The notes under the pieces: model-generated
Told to the model about the DNA's origin: nothing
The model's input: the letters and a program-made list of their open reading frames with translations, nothing else
Database searches by the model: none
Translations under genes and position numbers: made by a program
NCBI GenBank assembly: GCA_028023455.1
Contig: JAQFVV010012422.1
Coordinates: 7,677,210-7,741,209, forward strand
Origin: Epiperipatus broadwayi
Lineage: Eukaryota; Onychophora; Udeonychophora; Euonychophora; Peripatidae
Length of the DNA stretch: 64,000 nucleotides
Direction: 5' to 3'
Shown here: positions 23,375 through 34,899 of the stretch, in pieces
How the letters are laid out: the number at the start of each line of letters is the position of its first letter
Numbering within the stretch: position 1 is the first letter of the stretch

Positions 23375-23566
23375 GTAAACCATTAAACATCACATGATCA
23401 CTATTTCATACTAGCACATAATTGTTATTAAACAAAGCAAAACTCTCCATACAATAGTGCCATACAGTAGGCACTAGATAGGGATTTTATTCACAAGCCT
23501 TCTGGCATCCATTGATTGCTCTTGTTGGCACAAGATAGCACTACTGTATGGAGAGTTTTGCTTTGT
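23375..23566 (+). mobile_element. Hammerhead-repeat family member with 10-bp TSD (hammerhead core absent)
   Basis: This 192-base insertion is bounded by TTGATCTTAA at 23365-23374 and 23567-23576. It starts with the family's ATTAAACATCACATGATCAC and ends with a palindromic part, GCAAAACTCTCCATACAATA near 23439 against CTACTGTATGGAGAGTTTTG near 23541. Between these lie GGCACTAGATAGGGATTTTA and CACAAGCCTTCTGGCATCCA, also found at 53399-53995. The segment carrying the hammerhead-like core in other copies is missing. The TSD suggests insertion as a discrete unit, probably by retroposition. Confidence 0.75.
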
Positions 23567-23786
23567 TTGATCTTAATTACTAGTATTATTTTTCAATACA
23601 TCTTAAGGATGAAACATTTAGTTTTAGAATAACCTCTTTATCTAAATCATTAGATGCTTCATTCACTGATCTTGATCGTATTGCCTATGGTTATTAAATA
23701 AAAAAGTAGCTTGTAGATTATTATATTTACTTTACTAAGAATTTGTTAATACAGTACTTCATAAAATGTAAAGTTTCATTTTTATT

Positions 23787-23902
23787 GTCTTGCGTTGTTA
23801 GCCGAGAGGTATAGCAGCCGCCATGCAAGCAAGTAGTTGGTTGCAGACGGGTGTGGGTTCGCGTCCCGGCAGATGCTATGACATATGAAAAAAAAAAAAA
23901 AG
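23787..23902 (+). mobile_element. tRNA-Gly-derived SINE, variant anticodon arm
   Basis: The sequence runs from TGTCTTGCGTTGTTAGCCGA to GCTATGACATATG plus A14. TSDs TTCATTTTTATTGT lie at 23775-23788 and 23903-23916. The region between the boxes (GCAAGCAAGTAGTTGGTTGC) is shared with the minus-strand copy at 25824-25935, so these two define a third subfamily. The long A tail and perfect TSD suggest a young copy. Confidence 0.9.
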
Positions 23903-24092
23903 TTCATTTTTATTGTTAGTATTGGAATTATCAAATGTTCTTTAATAATTCTATTTTGTTTTATGAACTGTATTTGCTTATTATATTTGGGTAGTGGCAA
24001 AATCCCTCTCACTGATCCAAATATATCTTATAAAATAGTAATATTTAAGTTATTTGAACCCTGAGAAAAGTAAATTATTAAATAGTACTATT

Positions 24093-24246
24093 ATATAGGG
24101 TATATGAGCACAGACTTTCACATGACCCACCACTCTCCACTCTATCGCATAACACTGATACACTTGAACACTTATGTTGAAAAGATAAACAATCACCAAT
24201 ATATGTAATTTATGCTAAAACAGCAATCATCAGTTGGTCCAGAGTA
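24093..24246. repeat. Mosaic A/B repeat family, copy 3 (A module only)
   Basis: Contains ATATAGGGTATATGAGCACA, CACTCTCCACTCTATC, AATCACCAATATATG and CAGCAATCATCAGTTGGTCC, that is, module A alone in the orientation of 31688-32130. Confidence 0.8.
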
Positions 24247-24479
24247 ATTTTTCATTTCTTAAACTATTTATTATGCTTTGCTTTGATATCTTGTATTTAT
24301 TCTTATTGTTTAATTGATTTAGTAGAAATGTCAAGATGTAACTTGCTTTTCTAGTTTGAAACTTATAATCTATTATAATTTAGTGATTAAATATTTTGTT
24401 TTAGTCAAGCTTAGAATCCTTTGCTTTATTTCAATATTGTCTTGCTGTTGTTTGACACAATATTAGTTTTATAATTCAG

Positions 24480-24850
24480 GATCTTATTTTTCATCATCAA
24501 CATTGTTACCCTAGCTCATCCATATTTTTCTTTCTTTTATTTTCATTCTCATTTCATCTTAAGTCATTATGATAATTGATTCATCCTTTATTAACCTTTA
24601 TTCTATCACTATCTTAATCATTCATCAACCTAACATACTTCCTTTCTCTTCTCCTTATTCTTAAATTCATTCTTTTCATTAGTTAACTATTGTTTGTTTT
24701 TCATTATCCATTTAATTATCTACATCTTGTTTCATTTATTACCCAATTCATAATTCAAATTCCATATTTATTTCATAGACCTGATCATTGACTATTTATT
24801 GTATTAGAAACTAAATTTATCTTGGTAATATTTTGCTTAGACCTTAAAGT
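24480..24850. other. G-depleted, C/T-rich segment
   Basis: The plus strand of about 350 bases contains very few G and many TTCATT, TCATC and CTTTAT runs. Such strand asymmetry may reflect a decayed simple-sequence repeat. No gene recognised. Confidence 0.5.
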
Positions 24851-25148
24851 TTATTTCATCAATGTTTAATATAGATATCGGTAGTGCTTGTAACCTCTAT
24901 TTAGCCTTCCTTACAGTTATGCTAGCCAAATCGGTTTCTAATATATTTATTATTGTTATTTGTTAAGTTTGATATAATAAAGTATGAAAATAAGATTGGT
25001 AGTGTGGTACTTTGTGACTGACCTTCCTTTAGACTCATTGATTCATGTTGGCTGAGTTTTAGTTCTTTGGATTTGTTCCTGTTTGGGCTGAGCCAAGTTT
25101 GTTTTTGATATAATATATTTATCATTATCTATTGTTGATTGTTACAAT

Positions 25149-25398
25149 ATATAATTATAGAGGATTTGAACCCAGACTTTCAAACTCCCTTCATCTATCC
25201 AATCTCTCTCATTCAACTGATACACATGACCACACACATGTGAAAAAGATAAATGATCTCCAATGTACATATTCCATGCTGAACCAGCACTCATCAATTA
25301 GTCCAGATCATCACATGTGTGTATCGGTTGTATGAGATAGATTGGATAGCTGAAGGGAATTTGAAAGTTTGGGTTCAAATCCCCTATAATTATATCTA
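25149..25398. repeat. Mosaic A/B repeat family, copy 4 (foldback form)
   Basis: Near-complete inverted repeat. The left end reads ATTATAGAGGATTTGAACCC then AGACTTTCAAACTCCCTTCA; the right end is GAAGGGAATTTGAAAGTTTG then GGTTCAAATCCCCTATAATT. The centre keeps the family's CAGCACTCATCAATTAGTCC. It is a diverged relative closest to the copies at 41861 and 43981, which share the TTTGAAC-type ends. Confidence 0.75.
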
Positions 25399-25440
25399 AA
25401 CTCCAGGGTTATAAAGTATAGCTATATTTAAATATTATGC

Positions 25441-25820
25441 ATACACACATATATATATATATATATAGTATTATATTATTGTAGTGTAATAAACATAAAT
25501 AGTTTACTATTATGAGTGATTTCAGTTCCATATGAAGACTTGGTGTCATATGAATAAATGCGACTATTATATGTATAAACTTAACATACCTACATTATAT
25601 AAACCTTACGGATTTTTATATATTTATTACTTAAATAATTCTTTTAAAGAGATTTCAAGAAAAGTTTATGCATTTAAATATTTGCCCATCATCATTATTT
25701 TCAAATTAATTGATTCTTTGCAGAGCAAATATCTCTTTAAGTTTAATCCACTTTCTCTACTGCATAGCTTCTCTTTACTGCTACTGATGCATTATTAGCC
25801 TCTTATTTATAAGTTACTCT
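25441..25820. other. AT-rich spacer
   Basis: A (TA)n run lies near 25450. The 88-codon frame at 25532-25798 (phenylalanine, leucine, tyrosine rich) has no recognisable domain. Confidence 0.4.
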
Positions 25821-25823
25821 TTT

Positions 25824-25935
25824 TTTTTTTCATATGTCATAGCATCGGTCGGGACGCGAACCCACAACCGTCTGCAAATAACTACTTGCTTGCAAGGCGG
25901 CTGCGTTGACCTTCCGGCTAACAACGCTTGACAAT
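25824..25935 (-). mobile_element. tRNA-Gly-derived SINE, variant anticodon arm
   Basis: Minus-strand copy of the 23787 type: the acceptor half GACCGATGC, a B box GTGGGTTCGCGTCCC, the shared AAGCAAGTAGTT region and the 5' end TGTCAAGCGTTGTTAGCC. TSDs ATAAGTTACTCTTTT lie at 25809-25823 and 25936-25950. The tail appears as a T run on the plus strand. Confidence 0.9.
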
Positions 25936-26439
25936 ATAAGTTACTCTTTTACACTGAATAATAGCTAAATCTCATATATATAAACTTCATGGTGTAGAAA
26001 TAATGTGTCAAATCTAAGATAGGTAGCCCTTAACCAATCTGATTGATCATTCAAAATTGATCTATAAATTAGTATCTATCTATTTTTAGCGGGATGGAAA
26101 AATGCTCGGTTTTCCACGTGGACAAATTGGCATCCTTTATTGTTCCATTGCGAGAAACTGTTGAAGGCTTAGCCTTCAAATGAGGAGCTATTTTTAAAAA
26201 GGTTGTTTATTTATTTTGAAGCCTTAGAATCTTCAAAATATAAATTGCGAGTACACGCTAATGTACTTATGGTTGAAAGTGAAATATTGTACTGACGTGA
26301 AAGAACAAACTTGTATCCCTGTCATTCTTAATTAAAATATAAACAGCAGGGGAAGAAGACTCAACATTTTTTTTGTTAATAATAAAAAAAAATCGAGTGA
26401 AGAAAGTTAAAACAAATTCGAAGACGATTTTTACTTATT

Positions 26440-26518
26440 TTTCTCATGTGTCATAGCATCAGCCGGGAAGCGAACCTGCTAACCCGGGACAACTACTCTC
26501 GACTACCAATGCTTGACA
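26440..26518 (-). mobile_element. tRNA-Gly-derived SINE with internal deletion
   Basis: Reads on the minus strand from TGTCAAGCATTGGTAGTCGA directly to GTAGTTGTCCCGGGTTAGCA, then GGTTCGCTTCCCGG and CTGATGCTATGACACATGAG. The anticodon arm (about 25 bases) is deleted. No convincing TSD was found. Confidence 0.8.
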
Positions 26519-26529
26519 GACACTAATTT

Positions 26530-28420
26530 ATTTATAAAAGAAAACAAAAGATGAAACCTAAACTCGATTCCAAAACATTTTAAAAAGTGGCATTTGAAAT
26601 GGATGGATAAGATAAAATAGTTTTCTAGAATGATGGGGAAAAAATATCTATGGATTGAACTTCTGGAATTATACAGTCGTTCTGCGTGGATTGATAATTG
26701 TTCAAAGCGGTTAAGACGATAACCATTTGTTAAAATTATAAGGAATTATATTTTATATAGTGCTGTATTGTTTAATTCCAATTTAATTCTGATTTGTTAT
26801 AAAAATTTTAAATAACGTTAAAAAAAAAAAAAAAACAGGGGCGTGGAAACGCAAAATATCTGGTTTAAAGCAAAACTTGCATTCTTTTATCCAGCAGGGT
26901 TTTTATAGTTGTAATATTTACCTAATTAAAAGTAGTAGCATTTCAGTGATTATACAATAACTTGAAGTATTATCGTATTGATTCACAAGATACCTGAATG
27001 AAATAACAAGACGTTTCACGGGGGTAGAACCGATGCCTTAAGGTCGAATTGTCTCGCAAAAGCTGTTTGTTTTTATTTCCCATGCTTTAAAATACTACTT
27101 ACCCTGAGGCACTCCAACCCTTTCACTCTTGTTTGACCCAAATAAAGTCTAATCATTGTATTTGTATGCTAAGTTATATGCCCACAGGCACGTCGGAGTA
27201 ACTAGGCATTAAATAGGGTGCTCATTACCAAAACAAAAAAATCTGACTTCTGGTTGATAAATTTAAGCTAATTATACAAACATAAATGCATTATTTTGTT
27301 TGTTTTCACTTTCGATAAAAATTTTATAATAACATTTATTTAACTTTTACTATAAAATGCAGCAGATGATGAGTACAAATACTTTTAAGTCAAGAATGAA
27401 AAGTATATACGTACAAATATAAAATACATTAACGCGTTAATTAATGAATACAGTTTGCATATATAATGCAATAGTAAAATAATCGAATGTCTTTATTGCT
27501 CGGATGTTCGTAAGAAGTTTTTTTAGCGCCGGAAGAAATAGAGCTAGGCCGCAGTCCGTGAACCTTCAGTTCCGGGGCTTGCCACTTTACAAATGCACCA
27601 AACGATAAAGAGTTTACGACAATTAACGAAAAGTGAATCAAAAATCGAACATAGCTACCGTGATAAAACGTTACAATGCACTAGAGTGCACATACGTATC
27701 AGATACTTCTATATAGAATTTAACATTAATTTTAACCAGCATGTAAAATAGTGTAGTGCCGCTCAGGAGATTACATAATGTTCATACATCAGAAATTAAG
27801 TTGTTATCCATGGTCTTATGATCTCAAAACTGCCATTCCACTACAGCTTAAAACCACCAATATTGATAACATGATGAGGGGGAAATATTCTCGAAAATAC
27901 TTTATTGTTTATATAATTTCCTTTGAGAAAAGAATTAACATGTCTAAAACATGTATAATTTTCCTCATAATACAGTGGGTTCAAATTCAGTGCAGGTAAA
28001 ACTTAAGAACATTTTCAGATTATAATTATATCTGTATTTTTTTTTTAGGAAGTTGGCCTATAGTTAACCCAGTAAACCATAAAAATGGTGGGCGGTAATG
28101 TGTCCAGCTATTATTAAATAGTGTAAAACAAGAATGGAAATCCACTCACCACCTGACAATTGATGTCTGAAGAGTGATTGTTTTTCTATGAAAGATGGTT
28201 GGAGTGGTTTTCTATTCTGCAATGGGCAGTTTAAAGGTTGCTATTTTATACATATAAAATTATAGTAAACAATGTCAAATTACCAATGAATGTGTTATTT
28301 ATTATTTGTTTTGTAAACAACATATTCTTACAACATGCTTTTTATTTTACCTATAAAGTGCCAAAACAGCAATTAATTAAAATTGGAAGTCAGTTCTAAA
28401 AAATATTGGCAAACATTAAG
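26530..28420. other. Intergenic stretch with a small CpG island
   Basis: No recognised gene. The frame at 27778-27999 (73 codons) ends near CAGTGCAG-GTAAAAC, a possible splice donor, but its product is unrecognised. A CpG-bearing island at 27520-27605 is annotated separately. Confidence 0.35.
27520..27605. promoter_or_regulatory. Small CpG-rich segment with ETS-like sites, possible promoter
   Basis: Within AT-rich DNA this segment holds GCGCCGGAAGAAAT (a CCGGAA ETS-type core), GGCCGCAGTCCG and TTCCGGGGCTTG (an inverted core). Paired GGAA cores in a CpG-rich patch are common in housekeeping promoters of animals. No adjoining gene is recognised, so this stays speculative. Confidence 0.2.
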
Positions 28421-28424
28421 AGTT

Positions 28425-28570
28425 TAAAAAAATATCATGAGAAAGAACATGATTTTACTAGCAATTTTGACCTGGAAAATACTAGAATTCTTCATGAGGA
28501 AAGACCATAATATAAAGGCAAACCAAAGAAGCAATTTTAATAAACAGAAATAAGAAATCTTTAATTAATA
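28425..28570 (+). pseudogene. Degenerate Penelope-like element C-terminal fragment
   Basis: A plus-strand frame reads HEKEHDFTSNFDLENTRIL, matching the region after the GIY-YIG motif in Penelope-like and related elements (H-x-F-x-FEN-x-KIL). After a frame change it continues as KEAILINRNKKSLINRQT, matching the usual R..KEA..I......LNR ending. Stops and the frameshift show decay. The nuclease signature itself is not recoverable upstream. It is a third, older PLE trace. Confidence 0.5.
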
Positions 28571-28579
28571 GACAAACTG

Positions 28580-29700
28580 TGAATATTAAAATTTATGAAT
28601 TTTGACATATCACATGATAATATTTACTTCCACCAAATTTCAAAGATTCTCAATTGAAGATGATTGTGAAAATAACCGAAAGTACTTTTGCATCTTACAA
28701 TAGTTATTTGTAAAATTTATTAAACTTGTTAAATACTTTATTGTTTTATATACATAGTTAAATATTTATTATCAGTTATTTGAAATTAATAAGAAAAAAG
28801 AAGAAATATTTTGTTTTGATAAAGAAATTTAATTTAAAATTAAATTTCTAACAGGGAAAACAAAGAAAATCATTTAATTTCTTTTAAAAGTTAACATAAA
28901 GAGAAAACATAAAAATTAACTTTGTATTTTTTTAATTAGTAACATTATTAATGACTTATTATCTAAAATTTAAATTTTTGTTCTCATTTAAGCTGCAGTA
29001 CTAATTGTAGAAATGTGCATCCCATAATAGTAATTCAAAGGGCAAACTTCCACCATATTTAATAACTTGCAAACAATGCTCTCTTTTGTATCAATGCTAA
29101 CTTATTAGTTAGACAATTAATGGTTTATTTTTGCCTAAACTTCCATTCTGCTATCCAATTAATAAATCAATAAATGGCAGTCAAAGAAATGGCATTGCAT
29201 AATAATGGTAATCTTTATAAAGTCTTTATCAAATTAGTTCACAGTTTGAAAGAGCAATCAAGATACACATTCTTATAATCCCATAAAGTCTGACTTGTCA
29301 ATCATTATCAAATTATGTTCATTCAGAATTTATTATATATCATCAGTGTTATATATTTAATTAATAACCATTGGTTTTTTTTATGTGATTATTGAAATTA
29401 TTAGATTTACATTTGTTTTTTGAAATTGTGAACTGGTTTGATTAAGACTTTACAAAGATCATCACTAATATAATGATTCACTCCTGTGAGTATCAAAGAA
29501 TAACTTATTATTTATATAAGAACATGGAGGTTCAAATAAAAATTCATTATTTTTAACAATGATACACAATAGGCATTATTTATGAGTCAGTTAAAAAGAC
29601 CTAAATCCATGTTGTGAATTATCATTATGATAGGTGCTTTCAGTTTGCTTCTCTATAAATATATATTTTCAATGCTATATATTTTGTAGCTGGTGTTTAA
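28580..29700. other. AT-rich intergenic stretch
   Basis: No open frame of note and no recognised element. Confidence 0.5.
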
Positions 29701-29708
29701 TTTAAGAA

Positions 29709-29747
29709 TTGTTGTTGTTGTTGTTGTTGTTGTTGTTATTATTATTA

Positions 29748-29785
<38 letters not shown>
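29709..29785. repeat. (GTT)n(ATT)n microsatellite
   Basis: About nine GTT repeats pass into a long ATT run with one interruption. Confidence 0.95.
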
Positions 29786-29967
29786 GTTAATCTGTAATAT
29801 CCATCCTACATGGTTTGGATCAGTGGTAGATTAGCAGACATTGGAGTTCCATCAATCAGACTTCCAGATCTATCATTTCTAGTCCTCAAACTTCTTATGA
29901 ACTTCTAAACAATTAAATTATCCAATTATTGTACATTTTTATTAACTATATCTCTATTTATATTTTC

Positions 29968-30052
29968 AAATATATATATATATAATACAGAACAATATTA
30001 ATATTTTTATATATATATATATAATACAGAACAATATTAATATTTTTATATT
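29968..30052. repeat. Two-copy tandem duplication, unit about 40 bases
   Basis: The segment TATATATATATAATACAGAA then CAATATTAATATTTTTATA occurs twice in a row with almost no difference, so the duplication is recent. Confidence 0.9.
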
Positions 30053-30732
30053 GATTAATGTGTTATTTAATCCCTATAAATTTGCTTATTTTGAGATGTT
30101 TTAGGATATTACAGTGGCATAGCTATCACTTCAGATTTTCTTCACTATTTTTGCAGTTATTTATAATGTTAGTTTACCATGTGCAAATTTTTCTTGTATA
30201 AAAATCATTAATTAAAATTATTAGTTAAAAAAATCTGAAGATGTCAGTATTGTACAGATCTCTACAAAATTTGAATATAAAACAAACCATCAATGTCTTA
30301 TTTGGGTCTCAAAACAAGTCTGCCTGATTGGTAGATTATTTGATCTCAAGTCAATTCTGAATGTGTATTTTGTATTAATATTTTGAAAAGTTATAATTTT
30401 CAGTAATTTATTTATATATTTCAGTTTATTTATGCAATATATTTGTAAAATATTTATTTTAAATCCAAAAACCTACATGGCACAATTAGATTTTATTGAA
30501 AATATTTGTTTTTAAAAGAAATCATAAAAACAAAACAGGAAGCTGTTTTTACTGGCTAACAAGAATATTTTTCATAAATGTGAGTAAAAAAATTTTTTGT
30601 AAAATTTTAATGGTAATAAATTTAATTTTGAATTTTAAGATATATTTTCATTTTTTTATGATGTCTCAACTAAAATTCATTTCTATTTTTAAAATGAAAT
30701 TTAAATAAAAAATATTTCATTTTACAATTTTT

Positions 30733-30821
30733 TTTTCATGTCAAATGCATTGACCAGGAAGTGAACCTGGGCCAGCTTCTTGGAAGGCGCTATGCTAACT
30801 GCTAAGCCACCAACGCTTGAC
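30733..30821 (-). mobile_element. tRNA-Gly-derived SINE, canonical type
   Basis: Reads TGTCAAGCGTTGGTGGCTTA, GTTAGCATAGCGCCTTCCAA, a single B box AGGTTCACTTCCTGG and TCAATGCATTTGACATG plus an A tail. The anticodon loop CTTCCAA and the undivided T arm match ordinary tRNA-Gly(UCC). TSD ACAATTTTT lies at 30724-30732 and 30820-30828. Confidence 0.85.
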
Positions 30822-30849
30822 AATTTTTATGAATAGACAAGAGTATGGT

Positions 30850-31680
30850 CAACCCTGTTTAGTACTTTATTTTTTTGTTTTGCAAAGTTCAAACATCAAC
30901 TTTTAGAATGTCTATTGTTTGAAAACTAACATTTGTAATAAATAATGTTAGAGATTGTCAATCTATGACATAGAAAAAATATTTAATTGTAAAAATAAAA
31001 TGTTACAAATAATAACAAAGTTCTCATTAGAATCTTTCAAATAAAACAAGTTGGAACTTGAACAGGGTAAGTAGATTTTATATTAAAATGTAAAAGTAAA
31101 TATTTCAGTTTTATTTTGGCATTAATTAAATATTATTAAATATTTCTATAAGAATGTAACTCCTTTCATTTAACTCTGTTCCAGTACATGTTTTTGAAGC
31201 CTCTAAAAACTATTTGGATTATATTTCCAACTTTTTATTTCAATGAATAAACTTTTATTATATTTTACTAAATTTAAAATTACTTTTTAGAAATAGAAGT
31301 TTAAAAATAAAAATCATTCTTAAAAATATTATTTCAACTTGAAAAATATAGAAAAAGTAATAAATTGAAATATATAATTAGAACAATAGCTTTTGTTATT
31401 TCATCATTAATACAATTTTATTCTTCTTCCTCCATTTCTGTAACAAGTAAAGTTTTGATGTAGAAAATAGTGTATAAGCAGGTTGGAAATGGTATGATAT
31501 GTTATTTTATCATTGGAAGTAAAAATGTATTTGGATTGTCAAAAAAATATTTGAATTTCATTTCTAAAACCAACAAAAATTTTTGTAAAGAATGCATAAA
31601 GCAATGAAATTATATTCAAAATTTAAAATTGTAATTATAGTTATTTTTGAAATGATAAAAAATAACAGATATAATTTAAT
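30850..31680. other. AT-rich spacer
   Basis: No recognised gene or element. Confidence 0.45.
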
Positions 31681-31687
31681 AACTGAA

Positions 31688-32130
31688 AACAGGCTTATTA
31701 TATACCTGTGTGTCTATATATGTAATATAGGGTATATGAGCACAGACTTTCAGATGACCCATCACTCTCCACTCTATCTAATATCACTGATACACTCAAG
31801 CACATATACGCTGAAAAGATAAATAATCACCAATATACGTATTTCATGCTAAACCAGCAATCATCAGTTGGTCCAGATTATCATCTCCCACACATATATA
31901 CTATAAGTGCTCAGATATATATTAAGACAGACAATCTTCCTACTTTAATGGACAGGCTCCAATCTACTACACCCTCCAACTCTTCAACCATCCATCCAAT
32001 TGAAAATCTGATGATGGAATGCTCAAAGGCCACCCTGAGGCCGAGATTCTTGTCACACCCATGTTGACCTAAAGTCAATCTGAACCCCACATGTACAGGA
32101 CATAATCCATTTAATACATGTGCAAGGATG
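31688..32130. repeat. Mosaic A/B repeat family, copy 5 (A then B)
   Basis: Reverse orientation relative to 18996-19255: module A (GGGTATATGAGCACAGACTT, AATCACCAATATACG, CATCAGTTGGTCCAGATTAT) followed by module B (TACTTTAATGGACAGGCT, TTGAAAATCTGATGATGGAA, CATGTACAGGACATAATCC). A frame of 73 codons across A/B contains LMDRLQ and IENLMM. A similar peptide can be read at 44114-44311, but DNA identity alone would explain that. Confidence 0.85.
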
Positions 32131-32139
32131 TGTTTTTTT

Positions 32140-34100
32140 CAGCTACATTTTTTTTGACTTGTACTTCTAAAAAAAAATATTTTTTAATAAAGTCTAAATC
32201 TAAGCATAATAAGTATTTCATAAATATTTTGCAAAAAGAATTATAAATATATATACAAACTATGAAAAATATATGACTTTCATTTTCAAGATTTGAATAA
32301 AATGTGAGCTCATGGAATGATAAACATCGGTATTCCACAGGTGATTTGGCTAGAAATTTTCTCTTTGTTTTCTTTAACTTGTAGCAAAAATGAATAATAC
32401 TTTTCTCTTATAAATAACTGGTGGCTTTTGTTTTCTTTTTTGATTTCAAATTATTCATTTATTATTAAATTGTTTCTTTATTATATCTAAACCCTCCATT
32501 ATGCTTATGGGTAATGTAAAATTAATGAGAACATAAAAACAATGTGCCAGTCACACTAAAAATATACATAAATAAAAAACAATCTCTTCTAATGATGTTG
32601 TACTCAGCACTAAGTGAATGGTTAGCCAAAACACAACAATGATATGACTCCTTTTCCTTGGAATACAGAGAAGCTTCCAACCTAACATATCGAAATGTAT
32701 TACATTTACTGTAGACAGTCGAGAATTATGAATAACTACCAATTCATATCATAAATTTTTTAAAATTAATTGTTTTAACTGTCTTATTTGGTTACTAACC
32801 AATTAATCACTTCTACCATAACATATATATGTTTGATAAATAGTTTGGATTTAGATGGACAGGAGATGCAGGTGTATTTCTAAAAAGTAAGGTTAAAATT
32901 TATAGGGAAAAAAGAAAGAGAAATTAGTATATGCTTAGCTATCTCAAAATATCATCTAATAAAATGAATTTGGCTTATATTGTAATGTATTTGAATAATA
33001 GTTTTAAATGTGACCATGAAAAAGAGAATGAATTGTTTCTCATAAATTTATAAGAAGTTTCATAAAGAAATAGAGATGGGCTTCATCCATAGATCTTGAG
33101 CCCAGGAATTTGCCCCTCTAGTGCTACAATAAGCCATGATGAAGCACTATTAAAAAACAGGATAATGTAGTTATCTGCATACAGATAAGCAACTTCTGCT
33201 TACTGACAGAATTGGTGATATATTCCATCATCTTATAATCAAATGCTTCTTACTATAAGACATATGCATGTTAGTGAATGTATTTATTTACACCCTACAG
33301 ACCGTGTAAATTCTTCCTGTAAAATTTATCTTAAACATAAAATTTTAGAATGAATCACTTACATAAGGCAGGAACTGCCTATGCATGAAGAGAGAGTTTG
33401 AGTGTAATAATATATATGGTTTTACATATTTGTAAAGTTTCAATAACTTTCATGTATGTATCTATGAAGAAAGAAATAAACCAGGCATCATATTATAAAA
33501 CCATCTGAATATTTTATGTCATTCTAAGCTTCTTCACCAGGTGTTTATCTATGAATATCACAAAGCCTGAATTTTTATAAAAGATATTACAATAGCCCCA
33601 AATATTCAGGTAGTTTCACGATGTGAGAATTTATTCAATAAGTTAAATTTAATCAAATGCATTAGGGGCATGAGTGATAAACACCATCTTGGCTTCTACC
33701 AGTTATGAGCTCTCATTTTTAATGAATTAAAATTATTTTTAGGTGTCAGAACACAGTTCTATAATTAATAATATCCATTTGGAAAACATGAATATCTAAA
33801 ACTTTGGAAAAGGTAGAAAGTAGAGATATCATTAAAAATCCAGTGTCTATTTTAAAACTCATTTCAGAAGACAAAAAATTTAAAAGTACTGTGTTTATTC
33901 ATCTACTATTAATTTAAAAATACATCATTTGCACAAAATTCTATTAAATTGTTTTTGGCCAACTTTTTGGAAAAGAAAATAATGTGAATATCAAATTGTT
34001 ATTATTAAATTAAAACTATCTATGAATAAACTCTCTTACTTTTGTTAAGTAACTTGAAAAAAATATAAAGATTATAAATCTAATACAATTCAATGCAAAC
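32140..34100. other. Intergenic stretch, no recognised gene
   Basis: AT-rich. The small frames at 32111-32338 and 32551-32742 (minus) have no recognisable domain. Confidence 0.45.
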
Positions 34101-34200
34101 AAATAAAACTCATGACTATAATGCCACCTATAGCAAGTCTGATTAATCAGTGGTTATCATACAGGTGGGTATTTTATTTTCTAACCGCATTTCTTTCAGA

Positions 34201-34471
34201 TTTGAACCCCAAGTTGATAGACACTGAATACAAAAACTATTCTGACGATAAGAATTTGAATTCATTACTATCTCATAATGATCAGATACTGTGTTTAAGC
34301 GACTGTAAATTACAAATAAACAATGCCCAAACCTGCTGCCTTGTAGGGCAAAATGTTAGTTTATTAAAGGTCAAATATTCCCATAGAAACAGTATTTCAG
34401 TCTCCTTTTCTCTCTTCGATCATGTTAATATAGAGAATCTGGATGTCACTAACATCAGCCATTTCCTATAA
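34201..34471 (+). CDS. Candidate terminal exon of an unrecognised gene
   Basis: A frame open on the plus strand from 34112 to the stop at 34469-34471. Its left part contains a convincing 3' splice site: a branch-like TTCTAAC, a pyrimidine-rich ACCGCATTTCTTTCAG ending at 34200, then coding-like sequence. From 34201 it encodes about 89 residues, including NNAQTCCLVGQNVSLLKVKY and ending in ENLDVTNISHFL. Composition is less AT-biased and codon use more varied than in the random frames nearby. No upstream exon or domain is recognised, and it does not match the transposon families in this window. The region may instead be an old transposon piece. Confidence 0.35.
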
Positions 34472-34795
34472 TGTACATGTCAATGGGAATGCAAGTTTGT
34501 GAAACTCTACCTTTAATTACACACACAGCATTTCTAATTTCTTTTTCATTCTTTCTTAGCTCAAATCCTCAAAGATCAAGAAAGCAGTGATGTGGACAAA
34601 TTTTAATAGACTTTCAGTTCGTAATTGTGCTCATTGTTTCAGCCACTAATCAATCAAAGTGAAACTAGATTTGAGATAGGACATCCTGCTAGATAAAAGT
34701 TATACTTTTAGACAGACTATTTAGGAATTCTTTGCCTACCATGGAAGTGAAAAGGATTTAGGAAATATGATCTAACAATCTCACATAGTCTAGTT

Positions 34796-34899
34796 TTTTT
34801 TTAAGTGTCATAGCATCGGCCAGGATGCGAACCCGCAACCCGGGCAACTGCCTGAAAGTGCAAGGCAGTCCCGCTGACCTCTTGACCACCAATGCAAGA
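34796..34899 (-). mobile_element. tRNA-Gly-derived SINE, duplicated B-box type
   Basis: Minus-strand copy closest to 2529-2636 (shared GTCTTGCATTGGTGGTC, CTGCCTTGCACTT and the GGGTTGCGGGTTCGC B-box duplication). Flanked by the perfect 16-base TSD CTCACATAGTCTAGTT at 34780-34795 and 34900-34915. One of the clearest insertions in the window. Confidence 0.95.
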
